From contig CAVTVA010000001.1 of NCBI GenBank assembly GCA_963738185.1, forward strand, positions 620,001-684,000: a DNA stretch of 64,000 nt. The letters are read 5' to 3'. Origin of the DNA: AP-15 sp963738185 (GTDB lineage Bacteria > Pseudomonadota > Alphaproteobacteria > ATCC43930 > CGMCC-115725). The translations under genes were made by a program, and so were the position numbers. The stretch's first letter is position 1; each line of letters starts with the position of its first letter. Below the pieces are notes generated by a model, which did not search any database, was not told the DNA's origin, and saw only the letters and a program-made list of their open reading frames with translations. Positions 34,685 through 43,615 of the stretch are shown here, piece after piece.

Positions 34685-36076
34685 ATGGAGAGGCTGAGCC
34701 GGCGTTCGCTGTTGCGCGCGTCCGTGGGGCTGGCGGCGGCGGGGACATTGGCCCGGCCCTATATCGCCAATGCCCAGGCGAAGACCGCGACCGTGTGGTG
34801 GGTGCAGGGCTTCGCCCCGCAGGAGGATGCGGCGTTCAAGAAGCTCGTCGCCGACTACGAAAAGGCCAGCGGCAACACAATCGATTTCAGCATCATTCCG
34901 TTCGCCCCGCTGCGCCAGAAGTTCATCTCAGCGATCACCAGCGGCGTGGTGCCGGACATGTCGGAGGTGGCGTTCGGCCCCTACCTCCCCCAGCAGTCCT
35001 GGGCCAATAAGCTCGAAGACGTCAGCGACATTATCGAACCGCATAAATCCGAACTCGCCGACGCGGTGGTGGCCAGCATCTATTGCTACAACAGCGCCAC
35101 CAAAAAACGCAGCTACTACGGGTTGCCGTTTGCGGGGGCGCTGACCCCGTTCCACATTTGGGGCAGCCTGGTCGAGAAGGCCGGCTATAAGACGTCTGAT
35201 ATCCCTAACAAGTGGGACCCCTTCATCGATTTCTTCAAGCCTATGCAGAAGAAATTGCAGGCCCAGGGCATGCGCCATACCTATTCCTATGGTTTCGTGA
35301 TCGGCACGGTCGGGATCGATCCGATCAACACCCAAGATCACTTCACGGTCGCCTACGGCGGGAAGGACACGGTCACCCCGGACGGCAAGCTGAACTCCAA
35401 GGACCCCAAGGTCCGCGAGGCGGCGGCCAAGGCGATGGACAAGCTCGCCACCATCTACAAGGAAGGCTATAACCCGCCGAGCTCGCTCAACTGGAACGAC
35501 GCCGACGACAACAACTCGTTCCACTCGAAATTATGCATCGTGGATTTCGACGGCACGCTGTCGACCGAGATCGCGATGCTGACGTTGATGCCGGACGAGT
35601 TGCACAACGTCATCACTCACGCCCTGCCGCTCGACGACGAGGGCAAGGTCTTTCCGGGATTTTTCGGTGTCGGCACCGCGGCGATCCCGAAAGGCGCGAA
35701 GAATGTCGCAGTGGCGAAGGACTTCGCCAAGTATTTCATGCAGCCGGCGGTCAACAACGAATGGATGAAAGGCGGGGTCGGCCGCGCCGTACCGGTTTAT
35801 CCGCATGAGGCCTTGAACGACCCGTGGTGGACCAAGAGCGGTCCACCAGCGGTCGTTCCGCACCTGGCGCCGATTATCGAGCAGGGTTTCAAGAGGCCGA
35901 CGCTGCCGTTCTGGTATTCCTATACCCCGGCCTGGGCGGATGTCGAAAACGAGCACGTCTTCCAGTTGGGGCTGGTCAATGTCGCGACGGGCAAGGCGAC
36001 GGTCAAAGAGGCCGTCGACCAGGCCTTTGCGCGGGCCGAGCAGATTTTCACCAAATACCCGATCGAGGTGGGTTGA
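34685..36076 (+). CDS. Tat-exported ABC transporter solute-binding protein, array copy 1
   Basis: 463 residues, ATG 34685 behind GGGAGGAACGG. The twin-arginine signal LSRRSLLRASVGLAAAG with cleavage near IANAQA sends a folded protein to the periplasm. The two-lobed family-1 (sugar-type) binding fold is indicated by AAFKKLVADYEKASG and PFAPLRQKFISAITSGVVPD. A strongly conserved block around residue 269 (NWNDADDNNSFHSKLCIVDF) is shared by all copies. Copy 1 differs most in its C-terminal third (PHLAPIIEQGFKRPTLPFW). The array ends in two permease genes; no cognate ATPase is present. Ligand unknown. Confidence 0.88.
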   Translation: MERLSRRSLLRASVGLAAAGTLARPYIANAQAKTATVWWVQGFAPQEDAAFKKLVADYEKASGNTIDFSIIPFAPLRQKFISAITSGVVPDMSEVAFGPYLPQQSWANKLEDVSDIIEPHKSELADAVVASIYCYNSATKKRSYYGLPFAGALTPFHIWGSLVEKAGYKTSDIPNKWDPFIDFFKPMQKKLQAQGMRHTYSYGFVIGTVGIDPINTQDHFTVAYGGKDTVTPDGKLNSKDPKVREAAAKAMDKLATIYKEGYNPPSSLNWNDADDNNSFHSKLCIVDFDGTLSTEIAMLTLMPDELHNVITHALPLDDEGKVFPGFFGVGTAAIPKGAKNVAVAKDFAKYFMQPAVNNEWMKGGVGRAVPVYPHEALNDPWWTKSGPPAVVPHLAPIIEQGFKRPTLPFWYSYTPAWADVENEHVFQLGLVNVATGKATVKEAVDQAFARAEQIFTKYPIEVG

Positions 36077-36274
36077 ACCCGCTCGGGGTTCGGGCCGCTC
36101 AGCGCGGCGCCGCACCCGCTCGCGCCGCGACCATCTCTCCGAGAGCTGTTTTGCTGCGGCGCCGGCCGCGCGTAAAGCGCTGCTTTGTTGAACAAGGCTG
36201 GCGACGGTTTCGCATTCTCGGCGTTGACAAGCGCGCGCCCGCAAAGGGCGCGGCCCGAACGAGGGAGGAATGTC

Positions 36275-37656
36275 ATGGAAAGGCTGAGCCGGCGTTCGCT
36301 GTTGCGCGCGTCGTTGGGCGCGGCGGCGGCGGGGACACTGGTGCGGCCCTACATCGCCAATGCCGCGGCAACGACGGCGAGCGCGTGGTGGGCTCAGGGG
36401 TTCATCCCAGATGAGGATGCGGCGCTGCGTCGGGTGATCGCCGGCTACGAAAAGGCCAGCGGCAACACGATCGAGCTCACCATTATTCCATTTGCGCCGT
36501 TGCGGCAAAAGATCGTGTCGGCGATCACCAGCGGGGTCGTCCCCGACCTGATCGACGCCACCCCGCTCGAAGTCGTTCCCGAGCAGAGCTGGAACGGCAA
36601 CGTGCTCGACGTCACCGATGTTGTCGACACGCAAAAATCACGCATGATGCCGACCGTGCTGCTCAGCGCCCTCTGCTACAACAATGTCGAAAAGAAACGC
36701 AGCTATTATGGTGTTCCATACAAATGCTTTGTGCGGCCGTTTCACATCTGGGGCGATCTGGTCGAAAAAGCCGGCTACAAGCGTTCGGACATTCCTGACA
36801 AATGGGACGCCTTCATTGATTTCTTCAAGCCGATCCAGCAAAAATTGCGGGCGCAGGGCATGCGCCACATCTACGCCACGGGCTTTGTCGTCAGCACGGT
36901 CGGGGACGATCCGGTCGAGACATTCGACCAGTTTTTGCTCGCCTATGGCGGCGAGAACACCGTCAGCAAGGACGGCAAACTGCACTCCCAAGATCCCAAG
37001 GTGCAGGAGGCGGCGATCAAATCGTTGGAAAAGCTGACCTCGCTGTTCAAGGGGGGCTACATCCCGCCGGGCTCGGTCAACTGGAACGACGCCGACGACA
37101 ACAACGCCTTTCATGCCAAGCAGGTCGTCATGGATCTCGACGGCTCGCTGTCGACCGAGATCGCGATGATCCACGACAAGCAGGCCTATTACCACGACAT
37201 GATCACCTATGCCCCGCCGCTCGGCGACGATGGCAAGAAGGTTCCCAGCGTGTTCGCGGCCAATCTCGCCTTCATCCCAAAGGGCGCCAAGAACGTCGCG
37301 GTGGCCAAGGAGTTCGCCAAATACCTGATCGAGCCAAAGGTCAACATGGCCTATCTGAAGGGCTGCCTCGGCCGGTTTCTGCCGGTCATGCCGGCGCTGG
37401 TCGATCACGACCCGTTCTGGACCGACCCAAAGTCGACCCGCACCGGCCGCCCTATGTCGAGCAGGGCCTCGTCAACCCGACGATACCGCATTTCTACGTC
37501 TATAATCCGGCCTATGCCCAAGTCGAGACCGAGCATGTGTGGGAGGTGGCCCAGTCCGACATCGTGACCGGCGGCATGAAGCCAAAGGACGCGGCCGATA
37601 AGGCGTGGAAGCGGATCGAGGCGATCTTTGCCAAATACCCGATCGTCGAGGGCTGA
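36275..37656 (+). pseudogene. solute-binding protein gene, array copy 2, one frameshift
   Basis: ATG 36275 follows GAGGGAGGA. Tat signal MERLSRRSLLRASLG is nearly identical to copy 1, but the body is closest to copy 3. The frame holds until FWTDPK near 37430. There copy 2 reads AAAGTCGACC where copy 3 has the longer AAGGTCGATC, so one G is missing and the last 75 codons (VDPHRPPYVEQGLVNP ... AKYPIVEG) are in another frame. As given, the product would be about 430 residues with a scrambled C terminus. Loss may be real or a sequence error. The shared DADDNN block is intact. Confidence 0.85.
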
Positions 37657-37735
37657 GCGCGGCGATCGCGACGCGACCGCCCACAAAGAACAGGCACGCA
37701 CCCGCCATAGGGTAACCGGAGGAGGGAGGAACAAA

Positions 37736-39118
37736 ATGGATCAGCTGAGCCGGCGCTCGGTGTTGCGCGCAACCTTGGGCCTGGCCGCGGCCGGGACCGT
37801 GGCGCGCCCCTATATCGCCAATGCCGCGGCGACGACTGCGAGCGCGTGGTGGGCTCAGGGCTTCATCCCCGACGAGGATGCGGCCTTGCGCCAGGTGGTC
37901 GCCGGCTACGAAAAGGCGAGCGGCAACCGGATCGAGCTCAGCATCGTGCCGTTCGCGCCGTTGCGGCAGAAGATCGTGTCGGCGATCACCAGCGGCGTCG
38001 TCCCCGATCTGATCGACGCGACGCCGGCCGAGGTCACCCCCGAGCAGGCCTGGGCCGGCAACCTGCTCGATGTGACCGACGTGGTAGACACGCAAAAAGC
38101 AAAGATGATGCCCACTGCGCCGGAAAGTGCCCTCTGCTACAACAACGTCGCGAAAAAACGCAGCTATTACGGCGTGCCGTATAAATGCTCGGTGCGGCCG
38201 TTTCACATCTGGGGCGATCTGGTCGAAAAGGCCGGCTATAAGCGTTCCGAGATCCCTGATCGGTGGGACGCCTTTATCGATTTCTTCAAGCCGATCCAGC
38301 ACAAGTTGCGGGCGCAAGGCATGCGCCACATCTATGCCACCGGGCTCGTGGTCAGCACCGTCGGCGGCGATCCGGTCAGCACCTTCGATCAGTTCCTGCT
38401 TGCCTATGGCGGCGAGAACACCGTCAGCAAGGACGGCAAATTGCACTCGAGCGACCCGCAGGTGCGCGAAGCAGCCATCAAGTCGCTCGAAAAACTGACC
38501 TCGCTGTTCAAGGAAGGCTATATCCCGCCCGGCTCGGTCAACTGGAACGACGCCGACGACAACAATGCGTTCCATGCCAAGCAATGCGTCATGGATCTCG
38601 ACGGCACGCTGTCGACCGAGGTGGCGATGATCCACGACAAGCAGGCCTACTACCACGACATGATCACCTATGCCCCGCCGCTCAGCGACGCCGGCAAAAA
38701 GGTCCCGAGCGTGTTTCCCGTCAACCTGCTGCTGGTCCCGAAAGGAGCCAAAAACGCCGAGGTCGCGAAGGAACTCGCCAAATACATGATCGAGCCGAAG
38801 GTCAATATCGCCTATCTGAAGGGTTGCCTCGGGCGCTACCTGCCGGTCATGCCGGCGCTGGTCGATCACGACCCGTTCTGGACCGACCCGAAGGTCGATC
38901 CGCACCGGCCGCCCTATGTCGAGCAGGGCCTCGTCAACCCGACGATCCCCTATTTCTACGTCTATAATCCGGCCTATGCCCAGGTCGAGACCGAGCATGT
39001 CTGGGAGGTGGCCCAGGCCGACATCGTGACCGGCGGCATGAAGCCGCAGGACGCGGCCGACAAGGCGTGGAAGCGGATCGAGGCGATCTTCGCCAAATAC
39101 CCGATCGCCGAAGGCTGA
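37736..39118 (+). CDS. Tat-exported ABC transporter solute-binding protein, array copy 3
   Basis: 460 residues, ATG 37736 preceded by GGAGGGAGGAACAAA. Signal LSRRSVLRATLGLAAAG; mature protein with DEDAALRQVVAGYEKASGN, PFAPLRQKIVSAITSG, PFHIWGDLVEKAGYKRSEIP and NWNDADDNNAFHAKQC at about residue 269. The last segment (YVYNPAYAQVETEHVWEVAQ ... IEAIFAKYPIAEG) is shared across the array. It is very close to copy 2 along its whole length, pointing to recent tandem duplication. The long open frame on the opposite strand is a codon-bias effect. Confidence 0.9.
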   Translation: MDQLSRRSVLRATLGLAAAGTVARPYIANAAATTASAWWAQGFIPDEDAALRQVVAGYEKASGNRIELSIVPFAPLRQKIVSAITSGVVPDLIDATPAEVTPEQAWAGNLLDVTDVVDTQKAKMMPTAPESALCYNNVAKKRSYYGVPYKCSVRPFHIWGDLVEKAGYKRSEIPDRWDAFIDFFKPIQHKLRAQGMRHIYATGLVVSTVGGDPVSTFDQFLLAYGGENTVSKDGKLHSSDPQVREAAIKSLEKLTSLFKEGYIPPGSVNWNDADDNNAFHAKQCVMDLDGTLSTEVAMIHDKQAYYHDMITYAPPLSDAGKKVPSVFPVNLLLVPKGAKNAEVAKELAKYMIEPKVNIAYLKGCLGRYLPVMPALVDHDPFWTDPKVDPHRPPYVEQGLVNPTIPYFYVYNPAYAQVETEHVWEVAQADIVTGGMKPQDAADKAWKRIEAIFAKYPIAEG

Positions 39119-39584
39119 GCCGCCCCATCGCGGCACTGCCGCTGTGCGAGGCCGCCATCGAGTAAGGGCGAGGCGGCGGGTTGCTGACCGGTCTCGGACC
39201 AGCCGCATTCCACCCCCGCCCGCCGCATCCGAGGGAAATCCGTCGAGCCTGCGGTGGCCTGGTGTCGGCCGCGGCGGCGTCGCGCGCCCGGCAGACGGGA
39301 TTGACTTGCCCAATTCGGCCGGGATTTACTTCGCTGTTAGATAAACGTAAGGATCACCGGCCCGCGCCCCGGAGCGGGCGCCCACCAAGTCCGCACCCGA
39401 AGGGGTGCTAGCCAAGCCTGCACCCGCAGGGTGCCAACCAAGCCCGCACCCGCAGGGTGCCAACCAAGCCTGCACCCGCAGGGTGCCAACCAAGCCCGCA
39501 CCCGCAGGGTGCCAACCAAGCCCGCACCCGCAGGGTGCCAACCAAGCCCGCACCCGCAGGGTGCCAACCAAGAAGGAGAGGAAT
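39119..39584. other. 466-bp leader of array copy 4 containing hairpin array
   Basis: The first 180 bp hold a GC-rich spacer and a possible -35 box TTGACT at 39301-39306 without a convincing -10. An isolated stem (GCCCGCGCCCCGGAGCGGGC) lies at about 39360-39379. The tandem hairpin repeats follow, then AAGGAGAGG at 39573-39581 as the ribosome binding site. Short frames across the repeats are repeat translations, not genes. Confidence 0.6.
39393..39564 (+). repeat. tandem hairpin array, 26-bp unit, 6 copies plus 1 variant
   Basis: GCACCC-GCA-GGGTGC, a 6-bp stem with a 3-base loop, occurs at 39420, 39446, 39472, 39498, 39524 and 39550, exactly 26 bp apart. The spacer CAACCAAGCC(C/T) is constant. 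A variant (GCACCCGAAGGGGTGC) starts at 39393. The last hairpin ends 20 bp before the ATG of array copy 4. The unit length is not a multiple of three, so it is not coding. It could act in the mRNA leader or as a row of dyad operators. Confidence 0.92.
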
Positions 39585-40965
39585 ATGGTGCGTTTGACCC
39601 GCCGTTCGGTGCTTCGCAGCTCGCTCGGCCTGGCCGCGGCCGGGACATTGGCGCGCCCCTACATCGCCCACGCGGCGGGCACGACTGCGACCGTGTGGTG
39701 GCCGCAAGGCTTCTTCCCCGAGGAGGATGCGGCGTTTCGCAAGCTCGCCGCGGATTACGAGAAGCAGAGCGGCAACACGATCGAGTTCGAGCATCGTGCC
39801 GTTTGCCCCGTTGCGTCAAAAAATCGTCTCGGCGATCACCAGCGGCGTCGTGCCCGATCTGATCTCAGCGACCCCGCCCGAGGTGGTCCCGGAGCAGGCC
39901 TGGGTCGGCAAGCTGGTCGATGTCAGCGACGTGATCGAGACGCAAAAATCGAACTTCCTGCCAAACGCGCTGATTTCCGCCGAGTTCTATGACAACGTGG
40001 CGAAAAAGCGCAGCTTTTACGGGGTGCCGTACGAGGGGGCGGTGGTCCCGTTCCACATCTGGCGGGATCTGGTCGAAAAGGCCGGATACAAGATGTCCGA
40101 CATCCCCGACAAATGGGACGGGTTTATCGATTTCTTCCAGCCGGTGCAGAAAAAGCTGCGCGCCCAGGGCATGCGCCATACCTACGCGAACGGCTTTGTG
40201 GTCAGCACCACCGGCAACGACCCGCTCAACACGTTCCACGCCTTTATGATCGCCTATGGCGGCGTCGATCTCGTCACCAAGGACGGCAAGCTGAATTCCA
40301 AAGACCCGCAGGTCAAGGATGCGGTGGTCAAGGCGCTGACCAAGCTGAGCTCGTTATATAAGGACGGCTACATCCCGCCTGGGTCGGTCAACTGGAACGA
40401 CGCCGACGATAACAACTCGTTCCACTCGAAGCTTGCGATCATGGATTTTGACGGCACCTTGTCGACCGAGCTCGCGATGTACCACGACAAGCAGGCCTAT
40501 CTGCACGACATGGTCACCCATGGCCTGCCGCTTAGCGATCAAGGCAAGCAGCTGCCAAGTCAGTTCGGCGTCAACAACGTCATCATCCCGAAAGGCGCCA
40601 AAAACGTCGAGGTCGCCAAGGATTTCACGAAATACCTGATCCAGCCGAAGATCAACAACGAGTACTTGAAGGCGGCGCTGGGCCGCTGGCTGCCGGTGTT
40701 CCCGGCGCTGGTCAAGAACGACCCATGGTGGACCGACCCCTCGGACCCGCACCGCGCGCCTTACGTCAAGCAGGGTCTCGACAGCCCGACCGTGCCATTC
40801 TACTACTGCTACAATGTGGCATATGCGCAGTGCCGCACCGAGCACATCTTCAACGTGGCGTTTTCGGAGATCGTCAGCGGTGGGACGAAGCCCGAGGCCG
40901 CGGCGGCGAAGGCGTTCGCGCGGGCCGAAGCGATCTTTGCCAAATACCCGATGCAGGAAGGCTGA
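39585..40965 (+). pseudogene. solute-binding protein gene, array copy 4, one frameshift
   Basis: ATG 39585 after AAGGAGAGG. Signal MVRLTRRSVLRSSLGLAAAG, mature start GTTATVWWPQGFFPEEDAAF. At 39786-39790 (GAGTTCGAGC) the frame shifts after NTIEF; the next frame resumes with SIVPFAPLRQKIVSAITSG and continues to AIFAKYPMQEG. Total length is 3n+1, so one inserted base (T or G) accounts for it. The rest is fully conserved, including NWNDADDNNSFHSKL, PSQFGVNNVIIPKGAKN and WWTDPSDPHRAPYVKQGL. The near-perfect remainder suggests either very recent damage or a sequencing error. Confidence 0.85.
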
Positions 40966-41294
40966 GCGGCGGTCGGGGACCAAGACCGGGCCTGCGGCGC
41001 GCTGCCGCCCGCCGCGCGCCCGGGCGATCCGGGCGATCCGGGCAATCCCGATGCTCCAGGCCGGCCTCGCCCCCGCTCCGGGAAACTCGCCTATCGCCCT
41101 GATATTTAGTGCGAAAAAGCCACTCTTCCGAGCGGACAAACCGGCCGGGCGAGGGGGCTCCGGCGATCACGCAGCGGTGATGCAGAAGTCATTGACTCGC
41201 CCGGCCCAACTGCTATTTATCGTCCATTAGGATGCACGAAGCGCCCCGCAGAGGCGCCGGCGTGGCTGCGCTGTTAGCAGGGAAGGAGACGAAC
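40966..41294. other. intergenic leader of array copy 5
   Basis: 329 bp without a gene. It contains a short tandem CCGGGCGAT repeat (about 41018-41046) and the promoter-like sequence listed separately at 41192-41219. GGAAGGAGACGAAC precedes the next ATG. Confidence 0.5.
41192..41219 (+). promoter_or_regulatory. probable sigma-70-type promoter for array copy 5 and the permeases
   Basis: TTGACT (41192-41197), 16 bp, TATTTA (41214-41219). It lies 76 bp before the copy 5 ATG in an otherwise GC-rich gap. It would drive copy 5 and the two permease genes, which follow with 11-bp and overlapping junctions. Confidence 0.5.
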
Positions 41295-42671
41295 ATGGTG
41301 CGCTTGACCCGTCGCTCGGTGCTCCGCGGGTCGGTGGGGCTGGCCGCCGCCGGTGCGTTGGCGCGCCCTTATATCGCCAACGCGGCGGCGACCACAGCGA
41401 CGATGTGGCTGGCGCAGGGCTTCATCCCGGACGAGGACGCGGCCTATCGCAAGCTCGTCGCTGAATACGAGAAGGCCAGCGGCAACAAGATAGATTACAG
41501 CATCGTGCCGTTTGCCCCGCTGCGGCAGAAGATGATCTCGGCGGTCACCAGCGGCGTCGTCCCCGACATCATGGAAGTCGCTGATTTCGACTTTGCCCCG
41601 CTGCAAACCTGGAGTGGCCGGCTGCTCGATGTCGGCGAGATCGTCGAGACGCAAAAATCAAACTACAACGAGACCGCGCTGATCAACAATTATTTTTATA
41701 ATAACGTAACCAAGAAGCGGGACTACTACGGCGTGCCGTGGAAGTCGGCGGCGGTTCCGTTCCATATTTGGAAGTCGCTGGTCGAGAAAGCGGGCTACAA
41801 GGTGTCCGACATCCCGAACACGTTCACCGCGTTCCTTGATTTTTTCAAGCCGATGCAGAAGAAGCTGCAGGATCAGGGCATGCGCCACACCTACGCCTAT
41901 GGCTGGGAGGTCAGCACCATCGGCGTCGACCCGATCAACACCTTCTACAACTTCATGATCGCCTATGGCGGCAGGGACCTGGTCACCAAGGACGGCCAAC
42001 TGCACACCAACGACCCCCACGTCAAAGAGGGCGTGACAAAGGCGTTGGGCCGGCTGGCCTCCGACTTCAAGGGCGGCTACGTGCCGCCGGGCGTGGTCAA
42101 CTGGAACGACGCGGACGACAACAACGCGTTCCACTCGAAGCTCTGCATTGTCGATTTCGACGGCACGATCTCGACCGAGCTGGCGCTGGTCAAGAACAAG
42201 GTGGAATACGACGACATCCTGACCCACGGCATTCCGAACGACGACGAGGGTAAGCCGGTGCCGGCGCAGGTTGCAACCTTTGGCTGCGTGATCCCGAAAG
42301 GCGCAAAAAACGTCGCCGCGGCCACGGAGTTTCTCAAATACGCGATCGAGCCGAAAAATCTGAACGAATATTTGAAGGGCGGGCTCGGCCGCTGGGCGAT
42401 CCCCTACCCGTCGATCGCCAACAGCGATCCGTTCTGGCTCCACTCCGGCGACCCGCACCGCACGACCTACATCCACGAAACGCTGATCGGCCCGACAATG
42501 CCGATCTACGAGGCGTACAGCCCGGCAATCGCGCAGGTCAACGCCGAACACGTGTTTCAGGTGGCGTGGTCCGACGTCGTCGCCAATGGGATGAAAGAGG
42601 ACGCCGCTATCGACAAAGCGTTCAAGCGGTGTGAAGAGATCTTCGCCAAATATCCGATCCAACAGGCCTGA
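41295..42671 (+). CDS. Tat-exported ABC transporter solute-binding protein, array copy 5
   Basis: 458 residues, ATG 41295 behind AAGGAGACGAAC. Signal LTRRSVLRGSVGLAAAGAL; mature start TTATMWLAQGFIPDEDAAYR. It is the most divergent full copy: SDFDFAPLQTWSGRLLDVG-type region, ITHGIPNDDEGKPVPAQVA and a different tail (YEAYSPAIAQVNAEHVFQVA), but it keeps NWNDADDNNAFHSKLCIVDF. It is directly followed (11 bp) by the permease pair, so it is the copy most certainly dedicated to that transporter. Ligand unknown; the fold class suggests a sugar, polyol or similar solute. Confidence 0.9.
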   Translation: MVRLTRRSVLRGSVGLAAAGALARPYIANAAATTATMWLAQGFIPDEDAAYRKLVAEYEKASGNKIDYSIVPFAPLRQKMISAVTSGVVPDIMEVADFDFAPLQTWSGRLLDVGEIVETQKSNYNETALINNYFYNNVTKKRDYYGVPWKSAAVPFHIWKSLVEKAGYKVSDIPNTFTAFLDFFKPMQKKLQDQGMRHTYAYGWEVSTIGVDPINTFYNFMIAYGGRDLVTKDGQLHTNDPHVKEGVTKALGRLASDFKGGYVPPGVVNWNDADDNNAFHSKLCIVDFDGTISTELALVKNKVEYDDILTHGIPNDDEGKPVPAQVATFGCVIPKGAKNVAAATEFLKYAIEPKNLNEYLKGGLGRWAIPYPSIANSDPFWLHSGDPHRTTYIHETLIGPTMPIYEAYSPAIAQVNAEHVFQVAWSDVVANGMKEDAAIDKAFKRCEEIFAKYPIQQA

Positions 42672-42682
42672 GAGGGCGGACG

Positions 42683-43615
42683 ATGGTCGATAATACTCAG
42701 ACATTTCCGCCTGCCCGGGCGCTTCCCGCGCAGGCAAGCCCGGGGCTGCGGGCGCGACGGCGGTTCTGGCGCGGCGGATTGCAGGGCTCGGATTACGCCT
42801 GGGCGATCGCGTTCGTCATCCCCTATGTCGCCGTGTTCCTCGCTTTCGTCGTCTACCCGGTCATCTATGGCCTGTGGATGGGCAGCGAGCCCAGTTTGTA
42901 TATCGATTTGTTTAACGACCCCGTCTACTTAATGACGATCGTCAATACGCTGCTGTACCTTGCCATCGCAGTAAACGTCAAAATGTTTTGCGCGCTGATG
43001 ATCTCGGGCTTTTTTATGCGTAAAGGCTGGTGGGTCAAGGGTCTGTTGATGATCTTTGTGCTGCCATGGGCGGTGCCGTCGATGCCCGCCTTTATCTCGA
43101 TCCATTGGTTCTTCAACGGCGACTACGGCTTCCTGAACAACGCGCTCTATAAATTTTTCGGGCTCAACGGCCCGGCCTGGCTCGATTCGCGCTGGCTCGC
43201 CTTGGGCTCGATGATCACCTCCTACATCTGGAAGTGGATGCCGTTCTGGACCGTGATCTTTCTCGCCGGCCGGATGGCGATCCCGCAGGAGGTCAAGGAG
43301 GCGGCCAAGATCGACGGCGCCACCGGCTTCCGCAGCTTTGTCCATGTGGACTTCCCGCTGCTCGCAAACCTCTATCTGGTGTGCACCCTGCTCTCGACGA
43401 TCTTTACAGTGGGCGATTTCAACACGTCGTACTTTGTGACCGGCGGCGGGCCGGCGTTTTCCACCTTTGTGCTGGCGACGCTCGGCGTCCGCGATGCTTT
43501 CGACCTCTCGCAGCCGCGGCTCGGCGTGGCGGCGGTGATCACCGCGCTGCCATTGGTCATCCCGCTGGTTATCATACTGATGCGCAAGCTCAAGACTTCA
43601 ACGGTGGAGCTATGA
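42683..43615 (+). CDS. ABC transporter permease, MalF/UgpA-like
   Basis: 310 residues with six predicted membrane helices starting at YAWAIAFVIPYVAVFLAFVV. The EAA cytoplasmic loop, which docks the ATPase, is at about residues 203-216 (EVKEAAKIDGATGF). It forms the inner-membrane channel with the next gene product. Stop and start of the two permeases overlap (ATGA). Sequence type is carbohydrate-uptake class 1 (CUT1)-like. No ATPase gene follows; an unlinked or shared MsmK/UgpC-type ATPase is required. Confidence 0.92.
   Translation: MVDNTQTFPPARALPAQASPGLRARRRFWRGGLQGSDYAWAIAFVIPYVAVFLAFVVYPVIYGLWMGSEPSLYIDLFNDPVYLMTIVNTLLYLAIAVNVKMFCALMISGFFMRKGWWVKGLLMIFVLPWAVPSMPAFISIHWFFNGDYGFLNNALYKFFGLNGPAWLDSRWLALGSMITSYIWKWMPFWTVIFLAGRMAIPQEVKEAAKIDGATGFRSFVHVDFPLLANLYLVCTLLSTIFTVGDFNTSYFVTGGGPAFSTFVLATLGVRDAFDLSQPRLGVAAVITALPLVIPLVIILMRKLKTSTVEL

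Noticed and set aside
37472..39313. 613-codon open frame on the minus strand opposite binding-protein copy 3 (similar long antisense frames oppose the other copies)
   Set aside because: It mirrors the plus-strand gene in a GC-rich codon pattern, repeats wherever a paralogue lies, and shows no domain of its own. The plus-strand gene has signal peptide, ribosome binding site and conserved motifs.
39393..39564. CRISPR array
   Set aside because: All spacers between the dyads are the same sequence and there are no cas genes. It is a simple tandem repeat with hairpins.
39405..39584. Peptide-coding frame across the hairpin repeats (AKPAPAGCQPS-type)
   Set aside because: The 26-bp unit shifts frame at each copy, so no constant repeat peptide is encoded, and the true start with its ribosome binding site is at 39585.
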